From NCBI RefSeq assembly GCF_900114285.1, contig NZ_FOSN01000003.1, forward strand, positions 62,001 through 126,000: a stretch of 64,000 nt of DNA. Direction: 5' to 3'. This document shows positions 46,967-56,362 of this stretch, piece by piece. A model generated the notes under the pieces. It was not told where the DNA came from. It did not search any database and saw nothing but the letters and a program-made list of their open reading frames with translations. The stretch comes from Methylocapsa palsarum. Its GTDB lineage: Bacteria > Pseudomonadota > Alphaproteobacteria > Rhizobiales > Beijerinckiaceae. The translations under genes were made by a program, and so were the position numbers. Every line of letters starts with the position of its first letter. Positions within the stretch are counted from its first letter, which is position 1.

Positions 46967-48061
46967 TTAGCCGGCCCCCTGAGTCTCCGGCCGCGCCGGC
47001 TTGTCGAACGCCATCACTTTCGAGACGAACGCTTTTGTCGTCCCGGCGTTCGTCAGGCCGCACTCGTTGCAGAGGGTGGTGAAGTCTTCGCCGATGTAGC
47101 TCTTGTAATAGGGTTCGTGAAAACTCTGCGGGAAAAGGTCGAGCAGGCCGTCGTAATCCGGCTCGTCGCCGCATTGTAGCGAATCAACAAGGACAAGCCG
47201 GCCGCCCGGTTTCAGCACCCGCGCGAACTCTCGCAACACGGTTCGGCGCACCTTGGGCGGGAGTTCGTGAAACACAAAGATGCTGGTCACAGCGTCCTGG
47301 CTTTCGTCCGGCAGCGGGATCAATTCCATATTGCCCACGATCAGGCCGGCGCGGGGCCAGCGCGCGAGATGCCGCCTCGCCTCGTCGAGATAAGGTTCGG
47401 ACAGATCGAGGCCGGTCACGCGGAGCCGGGGCCATGCCTGCTTGACGAAATCCAGAAAGCGGCCGGTTCCGCAGCCGGCGTCGAGCAGGCGCAGCTGGCG
47501 CTGGTCCCGGCCTTTGAAGGCCTCGCTCAGAAACGGCAGCGCCTGGCGACGGATGGCGTTGGCCGCGCCATTGAACAAAACCTCGACCTGGGTATCGTAT
47601 CGCTTCGCAGAATCCTCCGTCATCCAGCCGCCGGACTGGAAATGAAAATTCTGCAGGTAGTAGCGCGGCCGCTTGCCGCGATTTTCCTCGGTCAGGACTT
47701 CGCTGTGCTCGCCGTTCTCCCGACGCCGGTGCACGACGGGCAGATCCTCGAAGAAAAGCCTTGAGCGTTCGATCAGCGCCGCGAAGGATCCGTCGTGGTC
47801 CGCCGGAACCGGATAGATCCCTGCTTCGACGTTGGCGAGGTCCTGGCGCCAGAGCGCGCCGAGATCGGCAAGGAAGCGCTTGCGGTCCGGCGTCGGCCCG
47901 TCGGTATGGGGCCGCGGCCGCGCGCTCTCCCTGTCTTGCTCGCGCTGTCGTTGCGCCGCCCGGCTCATGGCGATCCCGTGTCCGAGATACCAGGCGATGC
48001 GGGGCAATTGCCGGGCGCCGTAGGCGGCGCGCGTGGCGAAGCGGGACAAAGACGAGGTCAT
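46967..48061 (-). CDS. Class I SAM-dependent methyltransferase
   Basis: The 364-residue protein has the SAM-binding motif LRLLDAGCGTGRFLDFVKQ, VTGLDLSEPYLDEARRHL, the following LIVGNMELIPLPDESQDAV and FARVLKPGGRLVLVDSLQC. About 140 residues precede the methyltransferase fold, including a basic N-terminus and YYLQNFHFQSGGWMTEDSAK, which recalls UbiE/methylase-like proteins of cyanobacteria and proteobacteria that act on lipids or quinones. The substrate is unknown. ATG 48061 has GAGAG upstream. Confidence 0.85.
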   Translation of the reverse strand: MTSSLSRFATRAAYGARQLPRIAWYLGHGIAMSRAAQRQREQDRESARPRPHTDGPTPDRKRFLADLGALWRQDLANVEAGIYPVPADHDGSFAALIERSRLFFEDLPVVHRRRENGEHSEVLTEENRGKRPRYYLQNFHFQSGGWMTEDSAKRYDTQVEVLFNGAANAIRRQALPFLSEAFKGRDQRQLRLLDAGCGTGRFLDFVKQAWPRLRVTGLDLSEPYLDEARRHLARWPRAGLIVGNMELIPLPDESQDAVTSIFVFHELPPKVRRTVLREFARVLKPGGRLVLVDSLQCGDEPDYDGLLDLFPQSFHEPYYKSYIGEDFTTLCNECGLTNAGTTKAFVSKVMAFDKPARPETQGAG

Positions 48062-48346
48062 GCCTGTACTCTCGGAGATCGACGCGACGCCGCCAAGGTT
48101 GCTGCAAAAACATCCAGCGAACAATGATTTTGCGCTCTTAGGGGGCGTTCTTCCCAGATAGGAGGCGGTTCGGGCGACGTCCAGAACTCCCTGTCGGCGG
48201 ACTTCGCGATTTCCCGCGCATGTCAGGCATCAAAAGAATTTGACCGTCGGCGGCGATGAGCCCCGGTTCGCTCGAAGCGGTTTGGACTTTACAACCCCGA
48301 GGGCTATCGTTGTCCCTCAATGAAAACAATTGCCGGGAGGAAGAAA

Positions 48347-48622
48347 ATGACCTTACTCGATCGACGTTCATTGCTGCGGAACCTGCTGGGCGGCGTGGTC
48401 GCCTCTGCAGTGGTCAGCGGGACGTTCGCGCCCGGCCTCATCATCGCGTCGCCCATGCCGGTGAGCAGGCTTCCCACCGCGCCGGCCGAAAACCTCGTCG
48501 AGGAAGCCCGGGTCGTCGTGCATCACCACCACCATCATCACCGGCACTCGCGCCATTGGCACCACCATCGCCGGCATGTGTGCTGGTGGCATCAGGGGCG
48601 GCACGTCTGCGGTTGGCGGTAG
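48347..48622 (+). CDS. Small exported His/Trp/Arg-rich protein
   Basis: The 91-residue product starts MTLLDRRSLLRNLLGGVVAS, a twin-arginine-like signal (DRRSLLR followed by a hydrophobic run), with the strong site GGGAGG upstream of ATG 48347. The mature part ends in a His/Arg/Trp-rich tail: VVVHHHHHHHRHSRHWHHHR, then RHVCWWHQGRHVCGWR, with two cysteines. The tail is suited to binding metal ions such as nickel, copper or zinc, or anionic surfaces. I recognise no family and know no function. Confidence 0.7.
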   Translation: MTLLDRRSLLRNLLGGVVASAVVSGTFAPGLIIASPMPVSRLPTAPAENLVEEARVVVHHHHHHHRHSRHWHHHRRHVCWWHQGRHVCGWR

Positions 48623-48632
48623 GTGGCGAGCT

Positions 48633-49343
48633 TCAGATCAGCCGTAGCCCTTTCAGACTCGCGTGGCCGTGACGGCCGATGATCAGGTGGTCGTGGACCT
48701 CGACCTTCAGCGGCTTTCCTACAGCGATGATCTGATGGGTCATGTAGATATCGTCCGTCGAAGGCTCGGGGTCGCCGGACGGATGGTTATGTACGAGGAT
48801 GATCGCCGAGGCGCTGAGTTCGAGCGCCCGGCGCATGATCTCTCGCGGATAGACGGGGGCATGGTCGATGGTGCCGACGCCCTGGACCTCGTCGGCGATA
48901 AGGTGGTTCTTCTTGTCCAGAAAGAGAATCCGGAATTCCTCGCGGTCGAGGAAGGCCATCGCCGTGCGGCAATAATCCACCACCGCGCTGAAGCTCGAGA
49001 GAGACGGCCGGTTCTCGATGGAGGATCGGGCGAGCCGGCGCGCGGCGGCCTCGACGATCTTTAATTCGCAGACGGCGGCCTCGCCGAGGCCATCGATTTC
49101 CTGAAGCCGCTCCGGCCGCGCCGACACGACCTGCGCGAACGAGCCGAAACGCGAGATCAGGCTCTTCGCGAGCGGCTTGACGTCTCGCCTCGGCATCGCC
49201 CGGAACAGGACCAGCTCAAGAAGTTCGTAGTCGGCGAGGGCGTCCGCTCCCGCCTTGCGGAAACGGTCGCGCAGCCGTTCGCGATGGCCGGTGTAATGGG
49301 GCTCGGCGGCGTCTTCGGGGCCGGGAGCCGCCGCCCTTGTCAC
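48633..49343 (-). CDS. radC: RadC family JAB-domain protein
   Basis: The 236-residue protein has N-terminal helix-hairpin-helix-like segments ([40 protein letters not shown]) and a C-terminal JAB/MPN domain with the metal motif E-x-H-x-H-x7-S-x2-D around [20 protein letters not shown]. RadC was once linked to DNA repair, a role later questioned. The GTG start overlaps the stop of map as GTGA, so the two genes are coupled. Confidence 0.93.
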   Translation of the reverse strand: MTRAAAPGPEDAAEPHYTGHRERLRDRFRKAGADALADYELLELVLFRAMPRRDVKPLAKSLISRFGSFAQVVSARPERLQEIDGLGEAAVCELKIVEAAARRLARSSIENRPSLSSFSAVVDYCRTAMAFLDREEFRILFLDKKNHLIADEVQGVGTIDHAPVYPREIMRRALELSASAIILVHNHPSGDPEPSTDDIYMTHQIIAVGKPLKVEVHDHLIIGRHGHASLKGLRLI

Positions 49344-50176
49344 GAACCGCCCGGGGCGTCGAAGGGCGGGTGATGGAGCCCCTTGGGGGACATTGTGAAG
49401 GTCTCGAACCCGGTTTCGGTGACGGCGATCGAATGTTCGAACTGCGCCGACAGCGAACGGTCTCGGGTGACGGCGGTCCAGCCGTCGGAGAGGATCTTCA
49501 CCTGCGGGCGGCCGAGGTTGATCATCGGCTCGATGGTGAAGAACATGCCCGGCTTCAGGATCACGCCTTCGCCGCGCCGGCCGTAATGCAGGATGTTCGG
49601 CTCGTCGTGAAACAGGCGGCCGAGGCCATGGCCGCAGAAATCGCGCACGACGGAGCAGCGCTCCGACTCGGCGTATTCCTGGATGGTGGCGCCGATGTCT
49701 CCCGTGGTGGCTCCGGGGCGCACGGCGGCCATGCCGCGCATCAGCGCCTCATAGGTCACTTCGATCAGGCGCTGGGCGCGGCGCGAGGTCTCGCCGACGA
49801 TATACATCCGGCTCGAATCGCCGTGCCATTCGTCGAGGATCAGGGTGACGTCGATGTTGACGATGTCGCCGTCCTTGAGCGGCTTTGCGTCAGGCATCCC
49901 GTGGCAAACGACATGATTGATCGAGGTGCAGATCGATTTGCGGTAGCCGCGATAGTCGAGCGGGGCGGGGTAGGCCCCGTGGTCCATGGCGAACTCGAAG
50001 ACCAGCTTGTCGAGGAACTCCGTGGTCACGCCGGGGCGGACCAGTTCGGTCAGCATGTCGAGCGCTTCCGCGGCGAGGCGGCCCACGCGGCGCATTCCGG
50101 CGTATCCTTCCTCTCCATGCAGTCTGATATGTCCGCTCTTGCGGCTTGCAACCTCTAGCGCGTCGACGAAAGTCAT
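49340..50176 (-). CDS. map: Type I methionine aminopeptidase
   Basis: The 278-residue enzyme removes N-terminal Met from new proteins. The metal ligands are visible: Asp in [20 protein letters not shown] (two Asp), His in [16 protein letters not shown], Glu in [12 protein letters not shown] and Glu in [17 protein letters not shown] 50176 gives the usual length; ribosome-binding sequence before it is weak. It is followed by radC with a four-base overlap. Confidence 0.96.
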   Translation of the reverse strand: MTFVDALEVASRKSGHIRLHGEEGYAGMRRVGRLAAEALDMLTELVRPGVTTEFLDKLVFEFAMDHGAYPAPLDYRGYRKSICTSINHVVCHGMPDAKPLKDGDIVNIDVTLILDEWHGDSSRMYIVGETSRRAQRLIEVTYEALMRGMAAVRPGATTGDIGATIQEYAESERCSVVRDFCGHGLGRLFHDEPNILHYGRRGEGVILKPGMFFTIEPMINLGRPQVKILSDGWTAVTRDRSLSAQFEHSIAVTETGFETFTMSPKGLHHPPFDAPGGS

Positions 50177-50466
50177 CGATATTAATCTCGAAGGCGGAAC
50201 CAATGGTTCAGGATCGCCCCCAATCTAAGCTTTTGTCGCGCCGACGCAAGTTTGACTTAAGAAAACAAGGGCGCTTCGACGCGATTGCGGCGGGATTTTC
50301 CGCGAGCCCGCGATCGAAACGCCAAGCTGCGTCTAAGCTTTGCCTGGGATCGTCGCCCGCCACGCTCGGTTGATCGCCGGCGGAAAATAAGGCACAAGGT
50401 CCGCCGTCGCCCGCGCTTCGCGGTTGCGGCCCGTCCCGCACTCTCTTTCGGCTGGCGCCGCATCTC

Positions 50467-51774
50467 ATGCTGCCTCCCTTGCGCATCGGCCTTGCTGGCC
50501 TTGGCACCGTCGGCGCGTCCGTCATCGCTTTGCTTGACCGGCAGGCGGCGGCGCTGACGGCGCGCATCGGGCGCGAGGTCCGCGTCGTCGCGGTCAGTGC
50601 GCGCGATCCCGGCAAGGAGCGGGGCGTCGACCTTCAGCGTTTCGCGTGGGTCGCCGATCCGGTGGCGCTCGCAAAATCGTCCGATATCGACCTTTTCGTC
50701 GAATTGATCGGCGGCGAGGAGGGCGTCGCGCTGGCGGCCGCGGAAGCGGCGCTCCGAGCCGGCAAATCCGTCGTCACCGCCAACAAGGCGCTGCTCGCCA
50801 GGCATGGCATGCGCCTCTCCCGGCTGGCCGAGGAACATTTCGTCGCGCTCGCCTTCGAGGCCTCGGTCGCCGGCGGCATCCCGATCGTCAAGACCTTGCG
50901 CGAGGGCCTCGCCGGCAATTCGATCGAGCGGGTCTATGGAATCCTCAACGGCACCTGCAATTACATCCTGTCGCGCATGGAGCTTGAAGGTCTGTCGTTC
51001 GCCCGCTGCCTCAGCGAAGCGCAAGGGCTGGGTTACGCGGAGGCCGACCCCACCTTCGACATCGGCGGCTTCGACACGGCCCACAAGCTCGCCATCCTCA
51101 CGTCTCTCGCCTTCGGAACCGTGATCGACGCCGATTCGATCGCGATCGAGGGCATTCAGTCGATCAGCCTCGCCGACCTCGAAGCGGCGGCCGAACTCGG
51201 CTACCGGGTGAAGCTCCTTGGCGTCGCAAGGCGGACGGCGGATGGGATCGAGCAGCGCGTGCATCCGACGATGGTGCCGAAGTCCTCGTCCATCGCGCAG
51301 GTCATGGGCGTCACCAACGCGGTCACGATCGACGCCGACGCCGTGCACGAACTGACCCTCGTCGGCCCCGGCGCCGGCGGAGAGGCGACGGCCTCGGCGA
51401 TCGTCGCCGACATCGCCGACATTGCGCGGGGCGTGCGGACGCCTCCCTTCGGCCTGCCCGCGGCGTCGCTTGCGGCGATGCCGCACGCGCCGATGCAGCT
51501 TCACAGGGGCGGCTATTACATCCGCCTCTCCGTTCACGATCGTCCGGGCGCTGCGGCGGCGATCGCCACGCGCATGGCCGAGCGCGACATTTCGCTGGAG
51601 AGTATCGTGCAGCGCCGACGTCCGGGCGCGCATGAGGGACCGGCCGGAGCGGTGCCGGTCATTCTCATCACCTATGCGACGCATGAGAAGACCATCCGGG
51701 AAGCGCTGCAGGCGGCTGTCGCGGACGGATTTCTGGCGGAACGGCCGCAAGTGATCCGCATCGAGCGGGAGTAG
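50467..51774 (+). CDS. hom: Homoserine dehydrogenase
   Basis: The 435-residue protein has an N-terminal Rossmann motif IGLAGLGTVGASVIALL, VVTANKALLARHG, the catalytic block FEASVAGGIPIVKTLREGLA with GILNGTCNYILSRM, and EADPTFDIGGFDTAHKLAI. The C-terminal ACT domain (YYIRLSVHDRPGAAAAIATR) is the site of feedback regulation in the family. It reduces aspartate semialdehyde to homoserine for threonine and methionine. It stands alone, with no thr or met genes beside it, and I see no known riboswitch upstream. Confidence 0.96.
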   Translation: MLPPLRIGLAGLGTVGASVIALLDRQAAALTARIGREVRVVAVSARDPGKERGVDLQRFAWVADPVALAKSSDIDLFVELIGGEEGVALAAAEAALRAGKSVVTANKALLARHGMRLSRLAEEHFVALAFEASVAGGIPIVKTLREGLAGNSIERVYGILNGTCNYILSRMELEGLSFARCLSEAQGLGYAEADPTFDIGGFDTAHKLAILTSLAFGTVIDADSIAIEGIQSISLADLEAAAELGYRVKLLGVARRTADGIEQRVHPTMVPKSSSIAQVMGVTNAVTIDADAVHELTLVGPGAGGEATASAIVADIADIARGVRTPPFGLPAASLAAMPHAPMQLHRGGYYIRLSVHDRPGAAAAIATRMAERDISLESIVQRRRPGAHEGPAGAVPVILITYATHEKTIREALQAAVADGFLAERPQVIRIERE

Positions 51775-51912
51775 GGCGCCCTCGCCGCCGGGCCGATAAA
51801 CGCGCGCTGGCATTCTTCTTGCGGAATTTCCTCCGAACCCGCTCCGGTCGTTCGTCCTTTTGCGACGCTTTTGTCCGGCGTGCTGACCATCCGGCCTGTC
51901 AGAGGATGTTTC

Positions 51913-52662
51913 GTGACCGATCTGGAAGAAATGAAAAAGCGCAAGATGCCGCTCAATCTGGCGATTGTGCATGTCGATCCTGACGCTTTCCTCGCGAATT
52001 TCATGGGCTGGCTCGAAATTACCGCGTTCATCAAGGCCCAGAGGGAAGGCGAAGCCGAAATTCCCGCCGACGGGATCACGCCGAAACTGTCGCCGGAGAA
52101 GCTGCGGACGGGCGGGGTGCACGATGTCGGAAATGACGCGATCTTCGCATTTTGTATGACCGCGGCGCTGAAAGCCGACAAAGCCGCCGTGGACAAGGTG
52201 GAGGCCGCCCTCATCGAGAGCATGGGGAAGGAATTTCCAGGCTCCTTCGGCCTCTGGCATTTCCGCGCCACGATCGACGCTCCGGTGACGCTGGAGGATT
52301 TTGTCGGTCAGGCGGGCAAGAAATTATTGGCTGAGGATCTGCCGCCGCCGCCGCTCCGGGCCAAGGAAAACTGGAACACCGGGCTGCGTTTCTTTGAAAA
52401 AGCCCGGAAAACCAATTTCGTCCGCGAGGTCATGTACCCCCTCGCCTTATGGACTCGCGCGCGCTGGACAGAGACCCAGGAAAAGGGCGTGGCGTTCCTG
52501 CAGCACATCGAGGACAACCTGCCGATCCTGCGCGAGGCGCTCGAAGACGGCCGCAACGACGAACCCTTTATCGCCAATGTCCTTTTGAAAATGGCTCCCG
52601 GCGTCGACATGGAGCTGAACGAGGAATACCAGGGCTATCTGCGCTCCCTCGCCCGACGCTGA
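51913..52662 (+). CDS. Conserved-looking protein of unknown function
   Basis: This 249-residue soluble protein has no domain that I recognise. It is acidic and helical, with LAIVHVDPDAFLANFMGWLE, VGNDAIFAFCMTAALKADKA and FVREVMYPLALWTRARWTET as the most regular parts. There is no signal or membrane segment. I chose GTG 51913 with AGAGGA about ten bases upstream; an ATG at 51931 is also possible. It lies between hom and a CDP-alcohol transferase on the same strand. Confidence 0.65.
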   Translation: MTDLEEMKKRKMPLNLAIVHVDPDAFLANFMGWLEITAFIKAQREGEAEIPADGITPKLSPEKLRTGGVHDVGNDAIFAFCMTAALKADKAAVDKVEAALIESMGKEFPGSFGLWHFRATIDAPVTLEDFVGQAGKKLLAEDLPPPPLRAKENWNTGLRFFEKARKTNFVREVMYPLALWTRARWTETQEKGVAFLQHIEDNLPILREALEDGRNDEPFIANVLLKMAPGVDMELNEEYQGYLRSLARR

Positions 52663-52817
52663 GAGAGCAGGGCCTTTTCACCGCCTGTTTGCGCTGGTCC
52701 GCTCGAGGGCGAAGCGCTGTTGATCTGCGCCCCGAGGCCGCTAGGGATCGCGCCGCCTCCATGATAACCTGACTGCGTTCCGGGCCTTTTCTTCGTCCAT
52801 GCCCGCGCGGACCAGCA

Positions 52818-53366
52818 ATGGGATTTTCGCTCACCCGCAGCCTGCCGAATCTGATCTCGCTCGCGCGGCTGGTGCTGGTTCCGGCCATCATTTCGATGAT
52901 CTCCGCGCAGCGGTGGAAAGAGGCCAGCGTCGTCTTTGTCGTGGCCGGGGTTTCCGATGCGCTCGATGGCTGGATCGCCAGAAGCTTCAATCTGCGCAGC
53001 GAACTTGGCGCCTACCTCGATCCGCTGGCCGACAAAGCGCTGATCGTTTCGATTTACGTGACGCTGGCGATCGTCGGCGTCCTGCCCGCGACCATCGCCA
53101 TCATCGTCGTCGCCCGCGATGCGATGATCGTCGGCGCCTTCATGATTTCATGGTTTTTGGACAAGCCGGTCGAGGTCCGGCCGCTTTTGATTTCGAAGCT
53201 CAACACTTTGGTGCAGTTGACCTGCGCGGCTCTCGTGCTCGGAGCCAAGGCGTTTGACGTTGCGACCGGCGCCTGGCTCGGGCCGCTGATCTACCTTGTG
53301 GCGGCGCTCAGCCTCGCGTCTCTGGGGGCTTATTTTAACGGATGGATCAGACATATGAGCGTCTGA
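52818..53366 (+). CDS. CDP-alcohol phosphatidyltransferase family protein
   Basis: The 182-residue membrane protein has the motif D-x2-DG-x2-AR-x8-G-x3-D-x3-D in GVSDALDGWIARSFNLRSEL followed by GAYLDPLADKAL. The best match by eye is a second PgsA or cardiolipin-synthase-like enzyme, shorter than PgsA at 16330. The acceptor alcohol is unknown. In Hyphomicrobiales this gene is commonly found directly before an AI-2E permease and hdaA, as here. Confidence 0.9.
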   Translation: MGFSLTRSLPNLISLARLVLVPAIISMISAQRWKEASVVFVVAGVSDALDGWIARSFNLRSELGAYLDPLADKALIVSIYVTLAIVGVLPATIAIIVVARDAMIVGAFMISWFLDKPVEVRPLLISKLNTLVQLTCAALVLGAKAFDVATGAWLGPLIYLVAALSLASLGAYFNGWIRHMSV

Positions 53367-53529
53367 TCGCCGGGAGCGAAGAATTGCGAGGATATGATAT
53401 AGGTATCCGCCGCAGGTTGGGGCTCTCATAGTCGGGTTTTCATAGGCTTGGGCTCCTCACGGGCTAGGGCTCTCAGGCTTGGGCGTGAGGGCGCTGGCCG
53501 CACGCAGCGCGAAATCGGGAGACGAAACA

Positions 53530-54678
53530 ATGCGGATCGATTGGCAGGTCGGCTTTTGGGTCGGCGCCTTTGTGCTTCTCATCCTGCTGCTGTGGCTGTT
53601 CAGCGGCGTCCTCCTGCCGTTCGTGGCCGCCGTTGCGCTCGGCTATCTTCTGGACCCGGTCGCGGACTGGCTGCAAAAGCTCGGCCTGAGCCGGCTGGGC
53701 GCGACCTTCGTCATCATGGCGGGTTTCATTTTTCTCGGCGTGGCGAGCCTCGTTCTCATCGTGCCGGTCCTCGGAAGCCAGCTGGCGAGCTTCATCGAGG
53801 CGCTTCCCGCCTATGGCTCGCGCCTCGCCGATCTGATCTCGGAGGAAGGCGCGCGGCTCGTGCGCGATTACGGCGGCGTCGTCGCGGAAAAGCTCGGCCT
53901 TGGAGCCGATGCGGCCGCCGATATCCGCAAATCCACGACCGACCTCCTGCCGGAGGCGGCGGCGTGGGCCGCGAGCCTTTTGAAATCGGCCTGGACCAAC
54001 GGGGCCGCGCTGATCAGCCTGATGTCGCTCCTCGTCGTGACGCCTGTCGTCGCCTTTTATCTTTTGCTCGACTGGGACAAGATGGTGGCGACGATCTACA
54101 ATCTTGTTCCGCCTCGCCATCAGGACACGGTGGCGGAACTGGCGCGCGAGATCGACACGGCGCTCGCCGGGTTCTTGCGCGGGCAATCGCTGGTGTGTCT
54201 TTTTCTCGGCCTTTGGTACGGCATCGGCCTGTCGCTGATCGGGCTCAATTTCGGCCTTCTGATCGGCCTCACCGCCGGGGTTTTGAGCTTTGTTCCCTAT
54301 GTCGGATCGCTGACCGCGCTGGTTCTCTCCGTATCGGTCGCCATCGTCCAGGACTGGCCGCAATGGAGGTTGCTGTTCGAGGCGATCGGGGTCTTCTTGG
54401 CGGGACAATTCATCGAAGGCAATATCCTCTCGCCGAAACTCGTCGGAGAATCGGTCGGCCTTCATCCCGTGTGGCTGATTTTCGCCTTGCTCGCCTTTGG
54501 CAGTCTGTTCGGCTTCACCGGGCTCATCACGGCGGTCCCGATCGCCGCCGCCGCCGGCGTCATCCTGCGCTTTGCGGTCGGTCGCTATCGCGAGAGCGAC
54601 CTTTACACAGGAAATGCGGATCCAAGCGCGCGGAGCTTTTTCGAACAGACCGCGGCGCGTGCGGACAAAAGGCGCTGA
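53530..54678 (+). CDS. AI-2E family transporter (PerM-like)
   Basis: The 382-residue protein has about eight predicted membrane helices. It has the family layout: an N-terminal pair (FWVGAFVLLILLLWLFSGVL), a central soluble segment, and C-terminal blocks GLNFGLLIGLTAGVLSFVPY with VGSLTALVLSVSVAIVQ and GNILSPKLVGESVGLHPVWL. Members export small molecules or act in sodium-proton exchange; the substrate cannot be told. I use ATG 53530 after GGGAG. The stop overlaps the hdaA start by one base (TGATG). Confidence 0.9.
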   Translation: MRIDWQVGFWVGAFVLLILLLWLFSGVLLPFVAAVALGYLLDPVADWLQKLGLSRLGATFVIMAGFIFLGVASLVLIVPVLGSQLASFIEALPAYGSRLADLISEEGARLVRDYGGVVAEKLGLGADAAADIRKSTTDLLPEAAAWAASLLKSAWTNGAALISLMSLLVVTPVVAFYLLLDWDKMVATIYNLVPPRHQDTVAELAREIDTALAGFLRGQSLVCLFLGLWYGIGLSLIGLNFGLLIGLTAGVLSFVPYVGSLTALVLSVSVAIVQDWPQWRLLFEAIGVFLAGQFIEGNILSPKLVGESVGLHPVWLIFALLAFGSLFGFTGLITAVPIAAAAGVILRFAVGRYRESDLYTGNADPSARSFFEQTAARADKRR

Positions 54679-55409
54679 TGGTCCGGCCCCGTTCGATCGG
54701 TTCTGGATCATCCGGCGGTCAAAGCCGGCAGCTGGCGTTGGAGCTCGCGGGCGAACCCGCCTTCGGGGCGGACGACTTCCTGGTGTCTCCTACCAACGAA
54801 AAAGCCTGCGCGATGATCGATCTCTGGCCCGACTGGCCCGACCCCGTGCTGCTGATTTTGGGCCAGCGGGGCGCAGGCAAAAGCCATCTTGGGGCGATCT
54901 GGGCCGGCCGGGCGGGTGCGGGCATTGTCGAGGCGAGGGCTTTGGCGGCGCAAGATGTGGCCGCGATCGCCACAAGGGGACCTTTACTGGTCGAGGATAT
55001 GGAGGCCTTCGCCGCGGCCGGCCGAGGGGATGCGGAAGCGGCGCTGTTCCACCTTATGAACCTCATGCGCGAGCGCGGAGCCGCGCTCGCGATGACCGCC
55101 GTCTCGCCTCCGGACGCCTGGGGCCTTCAAACGCCGGACCTTCTGTCCCGGCTGCGCCTCGCCACCGCCGTCGAGATCGGCTTGCCCGATGACGCTTTGA
55201 TGCGAGCCGTTCTGGTCAAGCTTTTGATCGACCGTCAGCTTGTGATCGATGCGAGCGTTGTTGAATATGCGGCTCTGCGCCTCGACCGTTCGCTCGGCGC
55301 GGCGCGCGCGTTTATCGACGCCCTCGACCGCGAGGCCTTCGCCCGGAAACAGCGGGTGACGCGAAAAATGGCGGCGGAGATCCTCGACGCCATGGCGGAC
55401 GAGGAATAG
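54678..55409 (+). CDS. hdaA: HdaA, DnaA-inactivating ATPase
   Basis: The 243-residue protein is a short DnaA-like AAA+ protein: QLALELAGEPAFGADDFLVS, Walker A ILGQRGAGKSHLGAIW, a Walker B-type LLVEDMEAFA, and the sensor-like DLLSRLRLATAVEIGLPDDA. It lacks the DnaA DNA-binding domain, as expected for HdaA, which with the beta clamp promotes DnaA-ATP hydrolysis. An N-terminal clamp-binding segment (QLALEL) is visible. It ends at TAG 55407. The frame continues for another 33 codons as a Lys/Ala/Gln-rich tail after two in-frame TAG codons. Confidence 0.9.
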   Translation: MVRPRSIGSGSSGGQSRQLALELAGEPAFGADDFLVSPTNEKACAMIDLWPDWPDPVLLILGQRGAGKSHLGAIWAGRAGAGIVEARALAAQDVAAIATRGPLLVEDMEAFAAAGRGDAEAALFHLMNLMRERGAALAMTAVSPPDAWGLQTPDLLSRLRLATAVEIGLPDDALMRAVLVKLLIDRQLVIDASVVEYAALRLDRSLGAARAFIDALDREAFARKQRVTRKMAAEILDAMADEE

Positions 55410-55486
55410 GCCAAGAAAGAGGAATAGGCCAAGAAACAAGCCAAGAAACAAGCCAAGAAACAAACCAAGAAACAGGCAAAAGTCAT
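55401..55486. repeat. Tandem KKQA-encoding units after hdaA
   Basis: Two copies of GAGGAATAGGCCAAGAAA (55401-55418, 55419-55436) are followed by 12-bp units GCCAAGAAACAA, GCCAAGAAACAA, ACCAAGAAACAG. The copies carry an in-frame TAG in each GAGGAATAG. Confidence 0.85.
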
Positions 55487-55507
55487 CCGTCAGACGAAGG
55501 TTCGATC

Positions 55508-56275
55508 ATGAGCACGAATCAGCAAGCCTACGCCGCCGCGCATTATTCGCCTCTGGCGGAGAATTATGTGACGAGCCTTGATCACAGCGTCGGCGAGGAT
55601 CTTGACCAGATCGAGACGATTTTGCGGGAAGGCGGCGCGGCGCGGGTTCTTGATCTGGGATGCGGAGGCGGTCACGTCAGCTATCGGGCCGCGGCGCACG
55701 CCGGGGAGGTGGTCGCCTGCGACGTCACCGCCAGCATGCTCGAGGCGGTCGCGCGCACCGCCGCCGAACGCGGTCTCGCCAATATCCACGTCCAGCAAGC
55801 GGCGGCAGAAAGCCTGCCCTTTGACGACGCGTCCTTTGATTTTGTGCTCTGCCGTTTTACGGCGCATCATTGGCGCGATCTGGAGGCGGGCCTTCGCGAA
55901 GCGCGGCGCGTGCTGAAGGACTGCGGCCGCGCCGTCTTCATCGACGTCGTCGCTCCCTCCGAAAGGGTGCTGGACACGCATCTTCAGGCGATCGAATTGC
56001 TGCGCGACTTCTCTCACGTTCGAAACTACAGCGTGGCGGAATGGGTCGCGGCCCTGTCGCGCTCAGGGTTCGCCGTCGATCAGATCAGCGCCCGCAAGAT
56101 GAGGATGACGTTCCCGGTCTGGATCGCCCGCGCCCGAACCGCGCCGGACATCGCGGCCGCCATAAGGTCTCTCCAGTCGGCGGCGCCCGATTTCGTGCGG
56201 CGTTATTTCGCGATTGCGGAGGAGGGCGATTTCGACCTCGATTCCGCGACGTTTCTGACGCGCCGGTCGGCGTGA
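55508..56275 (+). CDS. Class I SAM-dependent methyltransferase, UbiE-like
   Basis: The 255-residue protein has the SAM motif ARVLDLGCGGGHVSYRAAAH, VACDVTASMLEAVARTA, the AESLPFDDASFDFVLCRFTA block and ARRVLKDCGRAVFIDV. The AHHWRDLEAGLREARRVLK pattern resembles small-molecule and quinone methyltransferases. Its substrate is unknown. Its ATG overlaps a TGA that ends the extended hdaA frame, as ATGA. Confidence 0.88.
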   Translation: MSTNQQAYAAAHYSPLAENYVTSLDHSVGEDLDQIETILREGGAARVLDLGCGGGHVSYRAAAHAGEVVACDVTASMLEAVARTAAERGLANIHVQQAAAESLPFDDASFDFVLCRFTAHHWRDLEAGLREARRVLKDCGRAVFIDVVAPSERVLDTHLQAIELLRDFSHVRNYSVAEWVAALSRSGFAVDQISARKMRMTFPVWIARARTAPDIAAAIRSLQSAAPDFVRRYFAIAEEGDFDLDSATFLTRRSA

Positions 56276-56362
56276 GGCGCAGCGCGAGGCGAGAGCGCCA
56301 TTACGACTACGGAGATTATCTCCAACTGGACGGAGGACGGCCCCGTCCAGTCTCGCCAATCC

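Noticed and set aside
50204-50466. A riboswitch upstream of hom
   Set aside because: I saw no conserved core of a SAM-type or lysine-type riboswitch, and no clear terminator-antiterminator pair.
50257-52260. A long minus-strand open frame of 667 codons opposite hom
   Set aside because: It is an antisense shadow of hom and the next gene, with low-complexity Arg/Asp/Gly composition and no motif. The hom motifs on the plus strand are clear.
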